Made by a program: the position numbers and the translations under genes | The notes under the pieces: model-generated | What the model was told of the DNA's origin: nothing | The model's database searches: none | Seen by the model: only the letters and a program-made list of their open reading frames with translations | Origin: Anadara kagoshimensis | Taxonomy: Eukaryota; Mollusca; Bivalvia; Arcoida; Arcidae | Reading direction: 5' to 3' | Length of the DNA: 64,000 nucleotides | Assembly: GCA_021292105.1 (NCBI GenBank) | Contig: JACFYK010000023.1 | Coordinates: 434,001 to 498,000, forward strand | Shown here: positions 23,828 to 36,800 of the stretch, in pieces | Numbering within the stretch: the first letter of the stretch is position 1 | Layout: each line of letters begins with the position of its first letter

Positions 23828-26414
23828 TTCTATCAATAAAAATTAAAATAAAGCACAAATATACCGGTTCATAAAACTTCAATCTTTAAAAATAATTTCT
23901 TGCACCAAGGTATATGGCATGGTGCTCCGAACATGAATGCAACCCCTTTTTCGCTAGTTTCAACAGACATATCTGAAATTACAATTGAGATAAAAACAGA
24001 CGTGGAAGTCTATTCAGGATGTCCTAGTAAGATGAAACATAAAATGCTGCTGATTAAGTTTCGATATTTTATTGCAAAATGTTCATAAACTTCATATTGA
24101 AACGTGGTACATCACCCAGTTTACCTTTTTAAATTATTGAAAAATTAAAACATAAGAAGTTTATAAATATGATGTCTCTGTATTCAATATTATCTTGAGT
24201 ATATTTGACGTTCCATAATTTAATTTTCCTTTCATTCGTTATATTGAATATGGTAATGTAGCTTGTAAAACAAAGGTTGGTGATCATTCCAGAGAGTGCG
24301 TCTTACTACATTGATGAAACTTAATTTGCAAGTTTATGATTCGGCCATAGATTACAATGTTCGATTTTAATTTAAATGAAGAAATATCATACTTATCAAC
24401 AATACTATGTTTCAATTTTTATAATAATGTTTAGACAACCATAAGCTCGATGTGTTTCGCAAAAATGTATCACGCTTCAAGAACTAGTTAAAGAACATTG
24501 TACAATATCGATCAATATACATAGTGGTAGCAATCAGGAACCACGTAACTCCGTAGACTGGGTCCGTCCGTCATTGATTCTATCAATCTTTAGTAAGTGT
24601 TCAAAGACAAGCTACAACTGAATTTTGGTGTCTTCCATAATCATAAGAGATAATGTTTATCATACTTTTAAAGAAAAAGTTTTTTAATAGAACAACGTAC
24701 AACGTTTAAGAACATAATGGCTATGAACTATTTCAATATTGAACTTTGTTCGAAATACATGTATTCCTAATACGAAACTTCAAATAATGGTTTTTCTTAT
24801 TTTTAAAAATATCAAACTATTTGCTTGGATTTTTGGAGTGAATATTGGAACACAGGCGATCAGTGAAGTTGAGGAATTAGATTAAAGTAATGTTTGAGGC
24901 GGAAGACATATCCTAATTTATGTTCAAAGATTCACTTCTTTCTTTGTCTTTTTATATAAACAAACAGGTTGGACCAGAATATTTGGAGGCTCCAACAAAC
25001 GCTGTTAATAGCTAGGCAATGGTTTTCCAGCTATGGCAAATTTTGAATAGTGTATCAAGAATGTTCATAGAAACCTATAGGTGATAAACGACCAGTTTAT
25101 TCAAATGTAAATTTAACCCATCAATAATTTTGTTGAAACTCAAACTTATCCTCCTTTGTAAAATCTGTCTTTTGGAAAATATTTAAACAATGAGAACAAA
25201 GCATATGTTAAAAGAAATAAATAAAACTATTGTTCTATGCCAAATGATACTGTGATACATCATTTTGCAGAAGTAAATTGACATTACATGAATAAAATTC
25301 TTTAGACAGTAAATTTTGTAAACAGTGTAATAATGTTAATACAGAATGAACTGTAAAAGAATTAGCAGTGCGTTAGTCGCAGAAACGTATAAAACTAAAT
25401 TTAAGTTTTGTCTATTTTATTAGTTCATATTTCAGGAAATTTATTTAATCTAAATCGTTTTATATGTTTTACGACTCGCACTTCACTTGAACTAAACTTT
25501 AACATTTGATTAATATGTCGTAAAAATAGTCGTTATAAAAATTTACAAAACATAAAGTACTACGAATTTCCTGCTTTACAAAGGTAATATAAGGCTAGGG
25601 GGTACCAACGTTTCGGGTTTGACCTGTATTTTAGTGTTTGATTAAAAAAAAGAGCAGCGATGCTGTCAGTATTTTTCTAATCACAAATATGTATCCCCTA
25701 GGCAAATTGATGCGTCAGTATTAGACAACATTTGAAAAATAATATGTATTAGTACCTGTATTAGTGTCTGTAAGTGTCTAATGATGGCACAAAGTTACAA
25801 AACTCGCACATCTTTACATGGTAGCATTTGTTCTGTTGCACACGAAATCACGCAGAAGGTTTATTATATAGTAAAAATTATAAAATCGTCATCGACAATT
25901 TCTTTTGTGGTCAAAATAAATCATTGGCTTAAATACTACCTTCATCTCTGATTAAGTTTCCATATAACATCTTACTAGTTAAACATTACACAGGTGTTTC
26001 CTTTGTTCCTTCTTTGGTATCCCTCTTTATATACTTGGCGTTGTCTTTACTTGAATTTTGTCTCACTCTTAATGCCCTTCGAATCACCTTCAAAGACAAA
26101 AATATGGATTTGAATAAATGATAAAGAATAACGGTTGGAATTTACCATTTATGGGCCAAAAACTAATAGTGGTGGATATTTTATTACAAAAAGGGCGTCT
26201 AAGGCTGCACAATTAAGGCAGCTTTGGTAATAACAAATAATTGTGGTTTGTTCCTAAGTTTGCATCGATGATGATGATAAAAGAATACTAACAAATAAAT
26301 TAACAACGAGCCTTATAGGATTATGGTGAATGGGATTACCTAATTACCTAACTTTTTTATAACAATCGGTAAACGACCAGAACGTCATTGATTAGATTTA
26401 ATGAAACCAAAAAA
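23067..26414. other. Long unassigned stretch with GT and TA microsatellites
   Basis: A GT tract lies at 23171-23219 (with a short CG interruption) and a pure TA tract at 23771-23830. A possible plus-strand exon at about 23967-24028 (acceptor TTTCAACAG, donor GTAAGA) would encode ISEITIEIKTDVEVYSGCP; no family match and no partner exon was found. Otherwise nothing seen. Confidence 0.4.
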
Positions 26415-26670
26415 CAAACATACGTAACCATTTCCGAATTCATGTCAGGTTAGATATGTGAACTTCCATCAATGAGTGAGGCCGTGTGTTCCGGAAGAAT
26501 AAGCGCCTCCTGTTTAGCTAGTTTCACCCTACAACCGTCAAGACTGTTATCAAAATTGTGTAAAAGGAACATGGAACTATGGACGTCAAATATTACCAGG
26601 GCAATCCTGGACAAAGAGACATCAAACTTATCAACAATACTGTGATGTCGGCCAAAAAATTGTTTGAAGG
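26415..26670 (-). mobile_element. 3' tail of the retroelement family
   Basis: The minus strand carries the same tail as 60420-60660: GATAAGTTTGATGTCTC-like text, GTGTAGCTAGCTAAA-like text, GGAGCACCC-like text, then a TAACCTGAC end. No coding frame remains. Confidence 0.6.
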
Positions 26671-28124
26671 CCTTAAATTATTTTAAATGCAAAATTATAT
26701 CCGGTTAAGTTATAATGTTGCATATGATATATGTTGGAACATGACATACGTCAGCAGGTGTCATATAAAAACGTTGTCCTATAATAAGTAAAAAAAAATG
26801 TGACAAAAAACACAAAGTGCATGTTGGTATGGTCAGTATAAAAGAAAAAATATACTTATTCTACAACTCAATATTTTTATTTTTGAAAATAAAAACGGGT
26901 CGCTAACCTGATAACAATGTGCATATAATAATGTGCATGTACTGAAAATATAATCTATAGAAGGTTAACAATAGTCTGAAGCAACGTCTTACTTATTGGT
27001 ATAGCTTTTTCAAAGTGTACAAGTGTGATGACGATTAATAATTATCTACAGTGTTTACAATTGCTTCTTAAGAATGTTAACAGCCTATTTCTATGTCTTG
27101 ATCTAAAGTGGCTACTGTGTTAATCTAAATTTTGTCAAGAAGACTTTAAAATTGACTTTATCTATGTTGACTAGATTTTCTATGGTATGACATAGTACCT
27201 GACATTTTGATGTAACATAACCCATATGCAAACATTATCTCGGATTTGTCAATAGCACTATTATTGATTATGTTTCGTGTATTTTGGCAAGGTTTTTGAA
27301 CAATTGAAACTAGATACCTACTTATTGACAAAATGTGACCCATATACAAATTTGACACTGCTACTGTAAGACAAAGCTTATTTATGATTCGACCCAGTGA
27401 CCTACATGATCCATATACACATTTGACCTCGCTTTTGCCACAAAAACAATTGATTAATTTTATTTCAAATTTGGGAAAACTTGAAGAAACTTGGGGGAAA
27501 ATTAAGACTCTTTGTGTGTTAACCAGTTAACAAGATTTTGACGATTGGACATAGTGACTTACTCATTGACAAAACATTGCCAACATACAAAATTGACATA
27601 GTTTTGTAAAAAGGATCTTTTTTGTTAACAGTTTTCATGAAGTCAAGCTATAAAATTAAAACCCTTAAGAATGAATTCATGATTTAATTTCTATGGTTTG
27701 ACTCAGTTACGTACACATTATTTAGTATTTAACAACAAAATCATTCTGATAAAGTATGATAAGGATGGAGTTAAATTGTTGTATATGTGTGTTATCGAAG
27801 GTTTCTATGATTTGACTTAGTTGGTGAGAAGTTTGGAATTAATCTGAGGGTTTAAAAGTCGATGTTTTGGCGTTATTGACTAATGACAGACCATATTCCA
27901 TATGACCTTGTTTCTGCAATAAAAATTGACAAAAATTGGACCAATACAGTGACTATTGGTGTAAGTATAGTTTAACTATGATTTGACTTAATGACCTACT
28001 TAATGACCATATGAAACATAACTCATAAAGGAATTTGACCTTAAGGAACTCGGATGATTTTTTGTCAACATTTTGGATTTAGGAGTGTTAGAGATTTTAC
28101 TTTGAGTTGAGTAATTGTAACGCC
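26671..28124. repeat. Degenerate dispersed tandem-like repeat
   Basis: From about 27170 to 28550 the phrase TAGTGACCTACTTAATGACC...CATATACAAATTTGACCTT recurs at irregular spacing (27319, 27396, 27551, 27990, 28358, 28477) with heavy divergence. It resembles the degraded core repeats of pearl-like elements. 26671-27160 is unassigned. Confidence 0.5.
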
Positions 28125-28340
28125 CTAGTCAAGAATATTTCACTTAAATCGAGACGTCGCAAGCTATAGGCGAAGATGCTGAAATATTTTTTTCTGCGTT
28201 GTGATGATGACATCATACAGCAGAATTCATTATCACGCCATGTTTATTGTGACACGGAACCTCGTTTATTTTAAGTTCCGAAAGAACCGTTCCTGTCATT
28301 TTCGTATTGATAGTGCTTAGCAAAAGAACAGCAATAATAG
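28125..28340 (-). repeat. SINE copy inside the degenerate repeat
   Basis: The minus strand reads CGGAACTTAAAATAAACGAG, GTTCCGTGTCACAATAA and CGACGTCTCGATTTAAGTGA...AATATTCTTGACTAGGGCGT, the same order as 4955-5152. It interrupts the degenerate tandem repeats on both sides. Confidence 0.6.
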
Positions 28341-28629
28341 ATATTTTTAGTTGATCTAGTGACCTACATATTTACACAATATACTCATATACCATCTTGA
28401 TTTTTTATTTGACATTATAAAATTCTGATGAATTTTGAATAAGATAAAATTATAGTTTTGGCTTGTGTTGTTATACCTAGTGACCTACTTAATGACCAAA
28501 TATAATCCATATACTAAATTGTCCTTGCTGTTGTTAAGCAAGTTATATGTTTATGCTCATTAATTTATAGAAATCTTATATTTAAATATATTTCTTTCAT
28601 AGTTCATGTTTGTTATATTTAAAGTAAAA

Positions 28630-28781
28630 TTAACTTAAATAGAAACTTCTTACCCATTTCTTTATTTCTGGTCCGAGTGTGTACAGAAAAGGGTTAATTG
28701 CAGAATTAATAGGCATTACAAATACAATAATCCACGCATACACAACATTCGGTGTATTTATTCCACAGAGCGCCATGATTA
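28630..28781 (-). CDS. GPCR exon with transmembrane helix 7 (NPFLYT)
   Basis: The acceptor is AATTTATTATAG and the exon opens in phase 1, exactly matching the donor of the upstream exon at 34426; the joined codon gives ILVIMALCGI. It then encodes the extracellular loop, helix 7 with WIIVFVMPINSAINPFLYT and the start of the cytoplasmic helix 8 (LGPEIKKW). NPxxY-type NPFLY is the helix 7 signature of class A receptors and this spelling is typical of the relaxin/glycoprotein-hormone group. The frame can run on to TAA at 28632-28630, adding VRSFYLS. Alternatively a donor GGTAAGA lets the exon end at 28654, with a tail exon further left that I could not find. Confidence 0.85.
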
Positions 28782-29059
28782 CTATAATAAATTAAAAATA
28801 AATAGATAAAACTTAATACAAAATTTACCAAAAAATACAATACATTTTACACCACACTTAAATAACGTTATCATTGATGTATTTTAGTATATATTAGTCA
28901 TAACATAAACTGTGTTTTAATATTAATATTATATATTATTTTATAATTCATTGTTATTCGCTTTCCGAGTCGAAATCAAATGTACCGGCGCGCCACTAGA
29001 AAATAGTGAAAATTTGAGAAAGTTCCAGACAGTCAAACACTTTTCACGAGAGGCGTAAT

Positions 29060-29825
29060 TTAACATGGGTATATAATTAGAAAGAGATTATTCCATTTTA
29101 CAAAAAAAGGAAACAGATTTTTTTTTTTTTAAATTGTATATCAGGGATTCAAGCAAAATAACAGTTTTTGACAATATAATTTTCAGTGTAAAAAATCAAC
29201 AGTCCGTTCATAACAACCAAAATTATAGAACGGTATTTTCCAAGCTTTAAATTTTAGGTAACATGGTCGAAAATTAAAAAAAAATTTGATTTGTTTTTCA
29301 TGAATAAAACTTCAAGCACAGAATCAAAATCCAGAGACCAAACTTTCACCTAACTATTGATATAAGACCCCCTCCCCAAAAAAAGAAAATAATAATCAGA
29401 GACATGACTTACTAAACAATTAAATGAATCTAGAATGATAAAACATTAAACAATATATATACTATTGTTACCCGGCAAGTGAACCCAGCGGCCCCAACCG
29501 AGGCACTTGACCATCCAATAATCAATGTCTGGGACAATAAAAAGAAATACCAAAAGAAAATTCACCATTTTTTCTTTTATTTGATATGGTTTTGAATATG
29601 TTTTAACGTCTTTATTACATTTTAATTACCGTGTGAATCACGACCTAGACGCAATAATTTTAGAAAATAGTGGTAAAAATGGCCCATAACTTTCTTATAT
29701 ATACATGCTGCTTGTCGTGTCACTTTGAGATTGCCACAGCTCAGTAAATATTCTATAAAGCTTGGCAAAAATCGTACCAAAATAAACATACTTTAATTTA
29801 TTACACTTTATGTAAAGAAATGTTG
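29060..29825 (+). repeat. Dispersed repeat R, copy 2, left part
   Basis: Similar to 2270-2760 in the same order (ATAACAACCAAAATTATAGA, CCAAGCTTTAAATTTTAGGT, ATCGTACCAAAATAAACA). It is enlarged near 29345-29545 by an extra segment including GTTACCCGGCAAGTGAACCC. Its right part continues at about 32391 after the inserted pearl-like element. Confidence 0.6.
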
Positions 29826-32390
29826 ATATGCCCATGGGCCTTAAAGCTCACCTGAGGAAGAGTACATATCGTATGCAAAGGTTCAATGGTCAATGACATA
29901 AAAAAAGAGAATATCAAAATATTCAGCAGTAAGGCCAATTGCAAGCATTTTTGCAAGTTAATTATTATATTTTTTTATAAGTATGCTATATATAACATAT
30001 CTAATTCTAGCTAAAATATATTTTTATAAACAGCTAAAACATGCCTACAATATTTTAATATACATGCCTATACAAAAAGTTAATAGTTTTTTAGATAAGT
30101 ATTGGTTCGCATCTATGACCTTAACCTTTGAACCTATGACCTTCATCCATATATCAAAATGATGGTTAGGCCAATGCTTACAATATTTAAATATACATGC
30201 TTATACAAATGGTTTATAGTTTTTTAGATAATTAACTATTTGAGTATTCGTTCACATTTATGACCTACCTTTGAACCGATGACCTTCATTCATATATCAC
30301 ATTGATCGTTAGGCAAATACCTACAATTTTCTAAAATACATGTATATACAAAAAGATTATAGTTTTTGAGATAATTAACCATTTAAGTATTGGTTCGTGT
30401 CTATGTCCTTGACCTTTAAACCTATGACCTTCATTTATATATCAAAATCATCGGTAGGCCAATACCTACAATATTCTAATATACATGCCAATACAAAAAG
30501 TTTATAGTTTTTTTAGATAAATAACCATTTAAGTATTCGTTTGCATCTATGACCTTGACTTTTGAACCTATGACCTTTATTCATATATCAAAATGATCAT
30601 TGTGAAAATGCCTACAATATTCTAATATATATGCCTATACAAAAAGTTTATAGTTTTTTAGATAATGAACCATTTCAGTATTCGTTCAATTCTATGACTT
30701 TGACTTTTGAACCTATGACCTTCATTCATATATCAAAATGACCGTTATGCCAATACTTACAATAAACCAATATACATGTCCCTACAGAAACTTTATAGTT
30801 TCTGAGATATTTAACCATTTAAGTATTCGTTTGCATCTATGACCTTGATTTTTGAACCTATGACCTTTATTCATATATTAAAATGATCGTTGTGCAAATG
30901 CCCACAATATTCCAATATACATGTCTATACAAAAAGTTGATAGTTTTTGAGATAATTAACCATTTAAATACTAGTTCGTAACTATGACCTTGACCTTTGA
31001 ACCTATGACATTCATTCATGTGTCAAAATGATTATTAGGCCAATGCCTACAATATTCCAATATACACGCCTATTCTGTAGTCCGATCACATTTTCAGTGA
31101 TGAAAAAACATGTTTTAAATGGGTGGTGTGATACAAACTTAGATATCTCACTTGATTTAATTTTAATAGATTTGAAATTTCACATGTGTTATTGGAACAT
31201 ATTTTTGATATTTTGAATAATTCTCGACTTTTTCAATTTTTTGCTTTTAATTATGAATACATTTTAATATTTTTTTTCGCTGGGAAGTAAATACTCATTT
31301 TTTTGCAGTCTTGTTTTAAAGATAAGTATTTAAAAACACTATTTTTCTATCTACATGGTTAAATTATTAATATTCACTGTAATTTTTTAGTTTTTAAGAG
31401 TCAAAATTTAGTAATAATTTGAAAGGTAGCTGTTGTCCCTCTCATATGTTGATATAGCATATTCGACAGTTCCCTTCACACTCGTCATTCAACATTGGGT
31501 TCTGATTGGTTAATACGTATTCACGCGATACGGGTTTATACATGTGTTCCTATTCCTAACCAGTATACGTCACGGACTAACACAGATCAAAATTATGAAT
31601 AAAATTCATTTATTACACATGTTTGGCCTAGAACGACACAATTTTTAAATTCTATGTTTTAAAACTACAAAACCTTCAAGCTCATCTAACAAAGCCGCGA
31701 TTTTGTCTCAAAAGATGTAGTTATTGGCGATAATGCCTTTTACTACGTGATACGCATTGTCTGAATTCAGGTGCGCGTCTGATAAAAACCAGTTTTATTT
31801 GATTTTAACCTAAAAATAAGAAATATAATCAAATTATTTAAACACATGTTATAAAAATAACAGATCTACAAATAGCATAAATGAAATTTGAGGCAAGTAA
31901 TTCACGATCTTTCTAAGGCCACATCGGTTTTCATCACTGAATAAGTGATCGGACTATAAAAGTTTATAGTTTTAAAGATATATTGACATATACATTAATT
32001 TTAGAGATTGTCCCCTTAAGTACCCTGCCATTTCCCTTATTTTAGCCTCAACAGTTACGATTTGTGCAAATCTGAAACTAGGTGATCTAAGTATGTTTCA
32101 CATGAAATATCTAAGCTATATCTCTTGTAAGTTCAGAGGAGATGATTTTTAAAGATTTTTACAATTTTCCCCTATATGGGACCCCAAGGGGAAATAATCC
32201 TTTCATTTGTGCAAATCTGTATGGCCTTCACCTAGGCATCATTATCACTAAGTTTCATCAAATTTGGCTTGGTAGTTTTAGGGGAGATGATTAAAATGTA
32301 CAAAGTTAATGCACGACGAACGACACACAACGCACGACGCACGACAGACGACGGACGGCGAATCATTGCAACCATACATTGGAAATCCGA
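29826..32390 (-). mobile_element. Pearl-like element in the GPCR intron, degenerate
   Basis: On the minus strand the element ends in CCTCAGGTGAGCTTTAAGGC CCATGGGC at 29826, the counterpart of the right arm at 7485-7520. The core 29880-31075 holds about eight diverged units of the 145-bp repeat (GGTTCAAAGGTCAAGGTCAT, AGTTTATAGTTTTTGAGATA on opposite strands). A MITE interrupts it at 31078. The other arm, 31957-32390, includes a CGACGGACGGCG stretch. It is inserted in repeat R within the intron before the helix 7 exon. Confidence 0.6.
31078..31956. mobile_element. MITE with 28-bp TIRs, TA-flanked
   Basis: The left end TAGTCCGATCACATTTTCAG and the complement of the right end TAGTCCGATCACTTATTCAG match over about 28 bp, extending through TGATGAAAA. 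The interrupted 145-bp repeat resumes directly after it, so the insertion is clean. A TA at each border suggests a Tc1/mariner-type target duplication. The interior has no transposase frame. Confidence 0.8.
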
Positions 32391-32590
32391 GTTTGCCGGT
32401 CAGATGTCTTCTATTTCATCCGTAAAATATTTATAAATATACAAAAATAGGGTCAAATATTAGACAGTTGTTTGAAAAATCATTTTATTTATTTATTTAT
32501 TTATTTATTTTATTTATTATCTTTTTGTGTCAGTATTCACTACAAACTGTTTTAACAAGTATTTTTACCATTTACATTATAAGGTGTATG
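32391..32590 (+). repeat. Repeat R, copy 2, right part
   Basis: AAATAGGGTCAAATATTAGA, then TGTTTGAAAA and TATTCACTAC match 3050-3105. A TTTA microsatellite (32483-32520) has expanded inside it. Confidence 0.55.
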
Positions 32591-32599
32591 GTTACGATG

Positions 32600-32690
32600 T
32601 AATGGTCTTGGTGGTCACAGCGTTAGCTCTTAATCCCGAGACCTGTCATCGCTGTAGGTTGTGTGATCCAAGCAGATTGTGATTTTTTGA
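32600..32690 (+). repeat. tRNA-like SINE fragment
   Basis: GGTGGTCACAGCGTTAGCTC resembles box A and GTAGGTTGTGTGATCCAAGC resembles box B, related to 3180-3262. Not an intact tRNA. Confidence 0.35.
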
Positions 32691-32789
32691 AATAAATGAT
32701 CCGAACTACTATCATCTGAATGTAATGAACAAGACATGAAAATTGTTTTTGATTATTATTGGTATTTTGTCTAGTACATGTACTCATCA

Positions 32790-33457
32790 CGAATCGCTGC
32801 TTATGCAATCCTTGACTTGTGCACAGGAACATTGTCGTGCAGCATTCCAGCAGGTTTATAGTTGATTAACAGAACACCCTAATCCCAAAACACAGTGGCC
32901 ATGACTTTGCCAGCTGATGGTTGGGTTCTGAATTCCTTTGGTGGGGGTGAGCCAGGGTGCTTCCATTGCATGGACTCTTTTTGGGTTTCTAGGTCCCAAT
33001 GATGAATCCATATTTCATCACCAGTTACTAAACGTATATGGAAGCTCTCCGGGTTATCATTATAAATGCAGAGAAGCTCCCGACTTGACTGGAGTGTTTG
33101 GAAGCCATCCTGCACATTAAGGTTTCTGGGGACCCATCTTGCGGATACTTTTGACATGCCAAGATGATCGTGGATAACCGTGTATATACTTCCATGTGAA
33201 ATGTCACACTCCCTAGCTATGTCATCAATCCTAATTCGACGATCATTCATGATGAAGGTGCCCACAGACGTGACAATTTCCTTTGTGATGGCATCAGCTG
33301 GCGGACCTGAACGTAGGTCATCTTTCAGTGAGTTGCTCCCACGTTTAAATTCAGCTGAATATTGTGCCACTGTGGAATAGGCAGGACCAATGTCACCATA
33401 CACCTCGGTATTTGGCCGGAACTTTATTACTGCCCTAAAATCATTATTTTCAATCAT
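32790..33457 (-). mobile_element. Decayed mariner transposase
   Basis: The frame 33457-32879 (192 residues) has the N-terminal helix-turn-helix region (YSTVAQYSAEFKRG, DDLRSGPP, GMSKVSARWVPRNL) and then the first catalytic Asp in VTGDEIWIHHWD, followed by PGSPPPKEF and MATVFWD. A stop follows FWD, then GVLLINYKPAG and LHDNVPVHKS with the second catalytic Asp. The segment between them is shorter than in intact mariners, and the N-terminus has lost part of its first helices. Known transposases are about 345 residues. It is an inactive copy in the GPCR intron, same strand as the host gene. Confidence 0.88.
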
Positions 33458-33599
33458 TCCTTAATGGTCACCAACATTTAATGCTTTTGAGTATTACACA
33501 AATATGTTGTGACAAATAAACTTGATATTTTTAAAATGGTGGAATGTTGTGTTGTCTAAATAAGTAAAAAAATATGTGTTACGCCTGGCTGAATACGCT

Positions 33600-34140
33600 G
33601 TTCTATGAACATTCTGACTTCCCCTCGTATTTCAGCATGAAAGTTCCCTACAGCTCATCTTTTAGTTTTTACATTACATTATTACAATTAATGTAGGCTT
33701 TAGTTGACAGGTTTCTTTATCTTAATTAAAACACCTTTTTAGCTTGGAATTTGGTAAAAAGTGCTCGTGATCTTTGACCTTCGTGTTGCTATTGCCAGTC
33801 TATTTTTTTTAATTTCATAAGTAATGTTTTAGGACTTAATAGTCAAGAATAAGAATCACTTGGGCCTTATCGTACTCATGAATACAAGAATTAACATATT
33901 TGTTACAAAAAAAATTCTACTTAAAATCGTGATTTTTCTTGACTTTTGACCCTCTAGATCACTAGACCTATTAGCTATTTTTAGTAACGGCTATAATTTT
34001 AAAATCTTTTCGGCCATATATGCTCAATACTGGTATACACAACATAACACTGCATTATAATGTAATTTGCATGTATTAGACTGGCACTGAAATCCCATGT
34101 TAACCTTGCATATTTTTGTCCAGAACGGGAAAGGGTTGAA
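33600..34140 (+). repeat. Dispersed repeat S, copy 2
   Basis: Landmarks in the same order as 12080-12727, ending CCAGAACGGGAAAGGGTTG. The frame at 34097-34318 starts in its end and is not supported as a gene. Confidence 0.6.
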
Positions 34141-34425
34141 GAATGACCCTAGACTATATAACATCACATTGTGTCATCAAAGTTTAGAAGATTTTCCCAA
34201 CAAATGCCTAAACAAATTATCAACTTCCATCATTTTAAAAACTGTCGGAGAACATACTATGCAATATGATATTTACAAAACCATTAATAAATTATTACGG
34301 GTTTTTATTCAAAATTAAAGATGTTCTGAAATAAATGCCGAGCAGAACGTGCCAAAAATATCCATTAAAACCTTTATAATTTCTATACGACTTATAATTT
34401 AATGAAATAACTTGAGCTCACTTAC

Positions 34426-36032
34426 CAAGTATACCAATAGGCAACCAACAAAAACAATCCGTAATGACTACCATAAGGAGCATCGTCGCGGCATCTCGGT
34501 CTCTAGATGTAAGAGTACTTCTTACACGTCTTGATGACATCTGGATTTCTCTGAAGATGACAAGCTGTCCGATAGCAATCACTAAGAATACTACAAAGTT
34601 AAATCCAAGGAAAACAACAACACTGTAAAGTTTTCCTTCAACGTAACCGACAGTCAATGGTAGTGCTATACAAACTCCTGAATACGAGTAGAACGTGTGA
34701 TACAGTTGACCCGGGATAATAGCTGATGCAGAAGCAATGGCCCATGCAAAAAGTGACATCAAATGTGCCTGTTTTGTCGTGATTCTGGGCCTCCGATTGG
34801 ATACTTCACAGCAAGAATCCTGTCTACTGTAATAAACAATATAAAGAGGACAGAAGACTCACTCGAAACAAAAGAAATTGTTCCAGACAGTTCACACAGA
34901 AAGTTGTTTTTCCAGTCATATTCATGCCAAGCATACTGTCCTTTGAACTTTGCGTCATGAGCAGCAATTATCAGCATGTAAAACCCCATCAATGCATCAG
35001 ATACACTGAGATTGGTTACAAACGTAATAAATGTTTCATTTGTTGTTTTTGCTCCTCCCGTAAATCGATACACTACAACAAATATATTGCCTAATGCTGC
35101 CATTATCCCGATTATCCAGAGAAAAATTCTTAAAACATCATCTTCAATCAAGTCATTGCAACCCGAGACAGCATCTTTTGGAGCATGACAGTTCCCCGTA
35201 GTTATTAGTTTCGGCTTCATACAACAGACACTGTATGAGTCTGTGTAAATAAGATTCAATTTTCTGTTTTCTTGGAAGTAGTTATTCCTAATACGCAAAT
35301 CATTCCCCTTTAAGTCTATGGACTTTAAAGATGTAAGACGGTTGAATGTATCACCGTTAAATTCAGTTAGAGCGTTATTACTTAAATCAAGGTGTTCTAA
35401 GGAGGCAAGGTCAGACATTGCTTTACTGGAAATCTTTGTCAAAGCTTTGTTATCAGTAATAGTTAGATTGATTAATTTCCAGAGTCCTGTAAATGCATTG
35501 TCTTCAATATTTGTCAGTGTCGTGTCTGCAACTACTAGATCTGTAAGCGTACTGAATTTAATGAAAGACTCCAATTCCAATGACGACAAATGTGTACCAT
35601 TTAGATTTAAGTATTTTGTAAAGTTAACCTGTCTAAAAACACTTGTTTTCCCACTGAACTGTCGTAAAATATGGGACTCTCCCAAATCATTTATGTAAAA
35701 TTTTCGCCCTTCTCCATTCTTATCTATGTAATCACCTACTACATGGCAGATTGAAAAAGCAATTGATTCGTTTTTAACCACTTTGGAAAACGGATGGGTT
35801 TCCCAATCAAAGACATCCTTATATAGATCAATCAGATACTGTTTATGACGAACCCTCCTCAGACAATTGATGTGAATACCACTGATACCACAATTACTGG
35901 CCTTGTGGCAACAATAAAACTCATCAAATCCACCATAACAGTCTATTTTTTGGTCGCATATCATTTTAGCTTTCAATTGCTTGCAGCTACCATCTACACA
36001 CAGACAATGAGTCACATTATTTGGGCAAATCT
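34426..36032 (-). CDS. LDLa-LRR-GPCR core exon, GRL101/relaxin-receptor-like, frameshifted
   Basis: One large exon. The acceptor TTTAATTTTTCAG at 36033 opens phase 1 just before ICPNNVTHCLC; the donor GGTAAGT lies at 34425. Order: an LDLa module of six cysteines with CDQKIDC..GFDEFYC; a linker with further cysteines; about four leucine-rich repeats (LVVADTTLTNIEDNAF, LEHLDLSNNALTEF, LKSIDLKGNDL); a hinge with VCCMKPK; helix 1 (FLWIIGIMAALGNIFVV), helix 2 (NLSVSDALMGFYML), helix 3 ending DRI in place of DRY; helix 4 (SLFAWAIASASAIIP), helix 5 and helix 6 (CFCWLPIGIL). This is the plasma-membrane receptor type of relaxin and snail GRL101 receptors, where LDLa is needed for signalling and LRRs for ligand capture. 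The frame shifts by one base at about 34772-34800, between KYP and TTKQAHLM. Confidence 0.88.
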
Positions 36033-36120
36033 CTGAAAAATTAAACCGTGGATGAGAAATATTATTCAATAATTTAAGCTCAAACAAAATATAATTCGCA
36101 GTTAACGACCTAAAAAGCAT

Positions 36121-36800
36121 CCAAATTTTGCAAATGTATTTGTATGTTCTTGAAAATTAACTGAATGAATTAACGCCATCAATGATGTTTAAAAACGATA
36201 CTTTGTCGATTCAATTATGAAACATTTAAATGCCACAGAAATATAAACATTAAAACAACCAATTATAAACACCCGTATTGGAAAGAGAAATATCAGGATA
36301 AATATGAATCTTTCAAAAGAGACTACATTGCGATATCTTGACTGGAATTGACCAATATTGTGGCTATCTAATATACAGAATTATTATCAATACCAGAGAC
36401 GCCGTAGTTAAAATTGCAGTTAAAGGTTGGATGTTTCTTCTCTATAAATACAATCGTGATATAGGAAAAATATACCGAACATGTGGCGAAACAACAGGGT
36501 CAACCTATTTTCTAGTGTTGGTCAGATAAGGGTAGCGATTCAACCACGACCTCAAACATATAAAGCAAGGTCTAGAGCTACGAAATCAATACAGAGAATA
36601 GTTATTTAAGGCGAGAAGAGGTGTGGAAAAAACACTATTTGACGCCCCAGCAAAGATTATTTCACCTATATCGAAGTGGTCAGTTCTTGGATGTTGGAGG
36701 AAACGGGAGTCCGAAGAAATCCACCTATCTTCGGTAAGCGAGATAAAAAAACAAAGAGACCCAAGGACCTTTGCACTCATTTAACAGTATGTAAATATAT
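36121..36800. other. Intron; SINE-like fragment, no exon seen
   Basis: 36570-36760 contains GCCCCAGCAAAGATTATTTC, ACCTATATCGAAGTGGTCAG and AACGGGAGTCC, a degenerate repeat shared with 10225-10335 and 40735-40790. The short frames are not convincing exons. Confidence 0.45.

Noticed and set aside
32938..33380. Plus-strand ORFs of 60 and 66 residues
   Set aside because: Antisense shadows of the mariner transposase.
34763..36036. Plus-strand ORFs of 65, 126 and 63 residues
   Set aside because: They lie antisense to the well-supported LDLa-LRR-GPCR exon and have no motifs.
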